A stretch of 64,000 nucleotides of DNA from positions 580,949-644,948 of the forward strand of contig NZ_AHMO02000011.1 of assembly GCF_000243715.2 (NCBI RefSeq), written 5' to 3'. The translations under genes were made by a program, and so were the position numbers. This stretch comes from Leptospira broomii serovar Hurstbridge str. 5399. GTDB taxonomy: Bacteria; Spirochaetota; Leptospiria; Leptospirales; Leptospiraceae. The notes under the pieces are model-generated. The model was not told the DNA's origin, did no database searches, and was given only the letters and a program-made list of their open reading frames with translations. Of the stretch, positions 63,149-64,000 are shown piece by piece. Within the stretch, counting starts at the first letter, position 1, and the number at the start of each line of letters is the position of its first letter.

Positions 63149-64000
63149 TCAATCCGTGCCCAGCACATAACCTAAATCCAGAATATTCTTACCTGCCTGC
63201 TCATCAGCGTTCTGTGGCCAAGAGGACCGGTCGTTTAACGGATTGTTAACCGGAATATCAGTATTGTTCTGCTGGTTTAAATTGTTAATTGCATCTTGCA
63301 AACGTTGACCAAAGGCTCCCTCATTACCCGAATCAATCGCATTCTGTTTGATTTCGTTAAGCGCGGCTACGATCTTCTCATTGCCGTTAGGATCATTATG
63401 TAAATTTGCTATCTCTTCTGGAGTAAACTCTCCCATCTGGACTAGGATATCTCCATAGGACTTAGATAGGGCAGCTTCCCGATTCGCGGCATCTGCTACA
63501 TTCTCTTGAACTACCGATGTTAAGAAATCAGTACTAAAGCTACCATTAATCCCTAACGGTCCAAACGAGTGGGTATCCGTGTTATAACCCACACTCACTG
63601 TGTTTGCACCTCTAAACTGATTACTAAGTGTAATGTCTCCCGTATTCGAGAAGTTTAAGAACGCTCCGCCAAGACTACTCCAACCTTTTTGTTCATTACT
63701 TAGGTTCGCACCTACGTTTACTACACCAGTATCGCTCGCTGATACGTTCAGTCCTAAATTATTACTTCCTGATTTTGCAAAGGTAAAGCCACCGTTTCCA
63801 GTATAGCTTCCATTACTAGCATTATAACTAACTCCCACGTACGATCCATTGGTACTCGGAAGGTTTACATTCACGTTTAGGTTTAATCCACTTCCTGGAG
63901 TAAATGAGAAGCCCCCATTCAGTCCATACTGAGTTCCTCCCACCTTCTGTTTCGCTTCGGTTACTCCACCTCCCCAGCCACCGGCTACTTCTTGTTGTCC
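63149..64000 (-). CDS. C-terminal part of a large TIGR04388-like Leptospira protein (cut by window edge)
   Basis: The frame is open to the window's right edge; only the last 284 or so codons are visible. It is rich in Gly, Asn and Ser with regular beta-repeat style (LNLNVNVNLPSTNGSYVGVS, ASNGSYTGNGGFTFAKSGSN), then a helical domain (EFTPEEIANLHNDPNG, IVAALNEIKQNAIDSG), ending GYVLGTD. This is the style of the large TIGR04388 family restricted to Leptospira. A polymorphic C-terminal toxin is possible but no toxin domain is recognised here. A transposase gene ends 127 bases beyond its stop. Confidence 0.65.
   Translation of the reverse strand, partial: GQQEVAGGWGGGVTEAKQKVGGTQYGLNGGFSFTPGSGLNLNVNVNLPSTNGSYVGVSYNASNGSYTGNGGFTFAKSGSNNLGLNVSASDTGVVNVGANLSNEQKGWSSLGGAFLNFSNTGDITLSNQFRGANTVSVGYNTDTHSFGPLGINGSFSTDFLTSVVQENVADAANREAALSKSYGDILVQMGEFTPEEIANLHNDPNGNEKIVAALNEIKQNAIDSGNEGAFGQRLQDAINNLNQQNNTDIPVNNPLNDRSSWPQNADEQAGKNILDLGYVLGTD

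Noticed and set aside
1..64000. CRISPR arrays, tRNA or rRNA genes, prophage
   Set aside because: No regularly spaced repeats, cloverleaf-like sequences or phage structural genes were seen on either strand.

Overview
The window reads as chromosomal DNA from a spirochaete of the genus Leptospira, probably one of the lesser-studied lineages. The support is: AT-rich sequence (about 40 % GC by eye); many lipoproteins with loose spirochaetal lipoboxes; SpoIIE-type phosphatases carrying TPR repeats; an abundance of PAS and Rcp1-like two-component proteins; and, at the right edge, a glycine/asparagine-rich protein resembling the large Leptospira-restricted TIGR04388 family. I found no rRNA, tRNA, CRISPR array or prophage. 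All assignments come from reading translations; no database search was run.

Layout. 1-4 kb: the N-terminus of a MASE3 sensor, a tiny RpoA-CTD-like protein and a three-gene overlapping lipoprotein operon. 4-8.6 kb: fabZ, a PAS kinase/response-regulator pair, and a minus-strand run of rhodanese lipoprotein, PqqD-like small protein and circularly permuted ATP-grasp enzyme. 8.7-14.5 kb: a DoxX/AhpD/DGPF/ECF42-type sigma operon divergent from an AraC regulator, then a decayed ArsR gene divergent from a monooxygenase/haloalkane-dehalogenase-like pair. 14.6-19.6 kb: DUF1801 protein, FG-GAP surface protein, and an alkylation-repair operon (Ada-AlkA fusion plus Ogt). 19.8-26.8 kb: PP2C-TPR phosphatase and an orphan substrate-binding-protein-TPR fusion converge on a TonB-dependent receptor with an unusual N-terminal extension.

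27-34.3 kb is an accessory-looking stretch of small unlinked genes (two GSTs, a lipase-like hydrolase, TfoX-like and Sco-like proteins, secreted unknowns), long gene-poor gaps and a decayed alpha/beta-hydrolase gene. 34.6-44.3 kb is a signalling block: MHYT hybrid kinase with an HD-GYP regulator, a PilJ-type kinase, an ethylene-receptor-like kinase with an Rcp1-like regulator, and two PilZ-like proteins, suggesting c-di-GMP output. 45.2-57 kb is one export operon: TolC-like channel, two lipoproteins, adaptor and two consecutive RND pump genes, the second lacking the residues that normally relay protons. 57-64 kb: an XRE regulator with a likely self-operator, an HxxxCxxC membrane protein with a TPR lipoprotein and a membrane protein, a lipoprotein, a DD(36)E transposase and the C-terminus of the TIGR04388-like protein.

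Most unusual items: the RND pair with a relay-dead partner; the ethylene-receptor-like kinase with two perfect inverted repeats upstream; the translationally coupled PqqD-like/ATP-grasp pair; and the phosphatase, orphan binding protein and TonB-receptor cluster.
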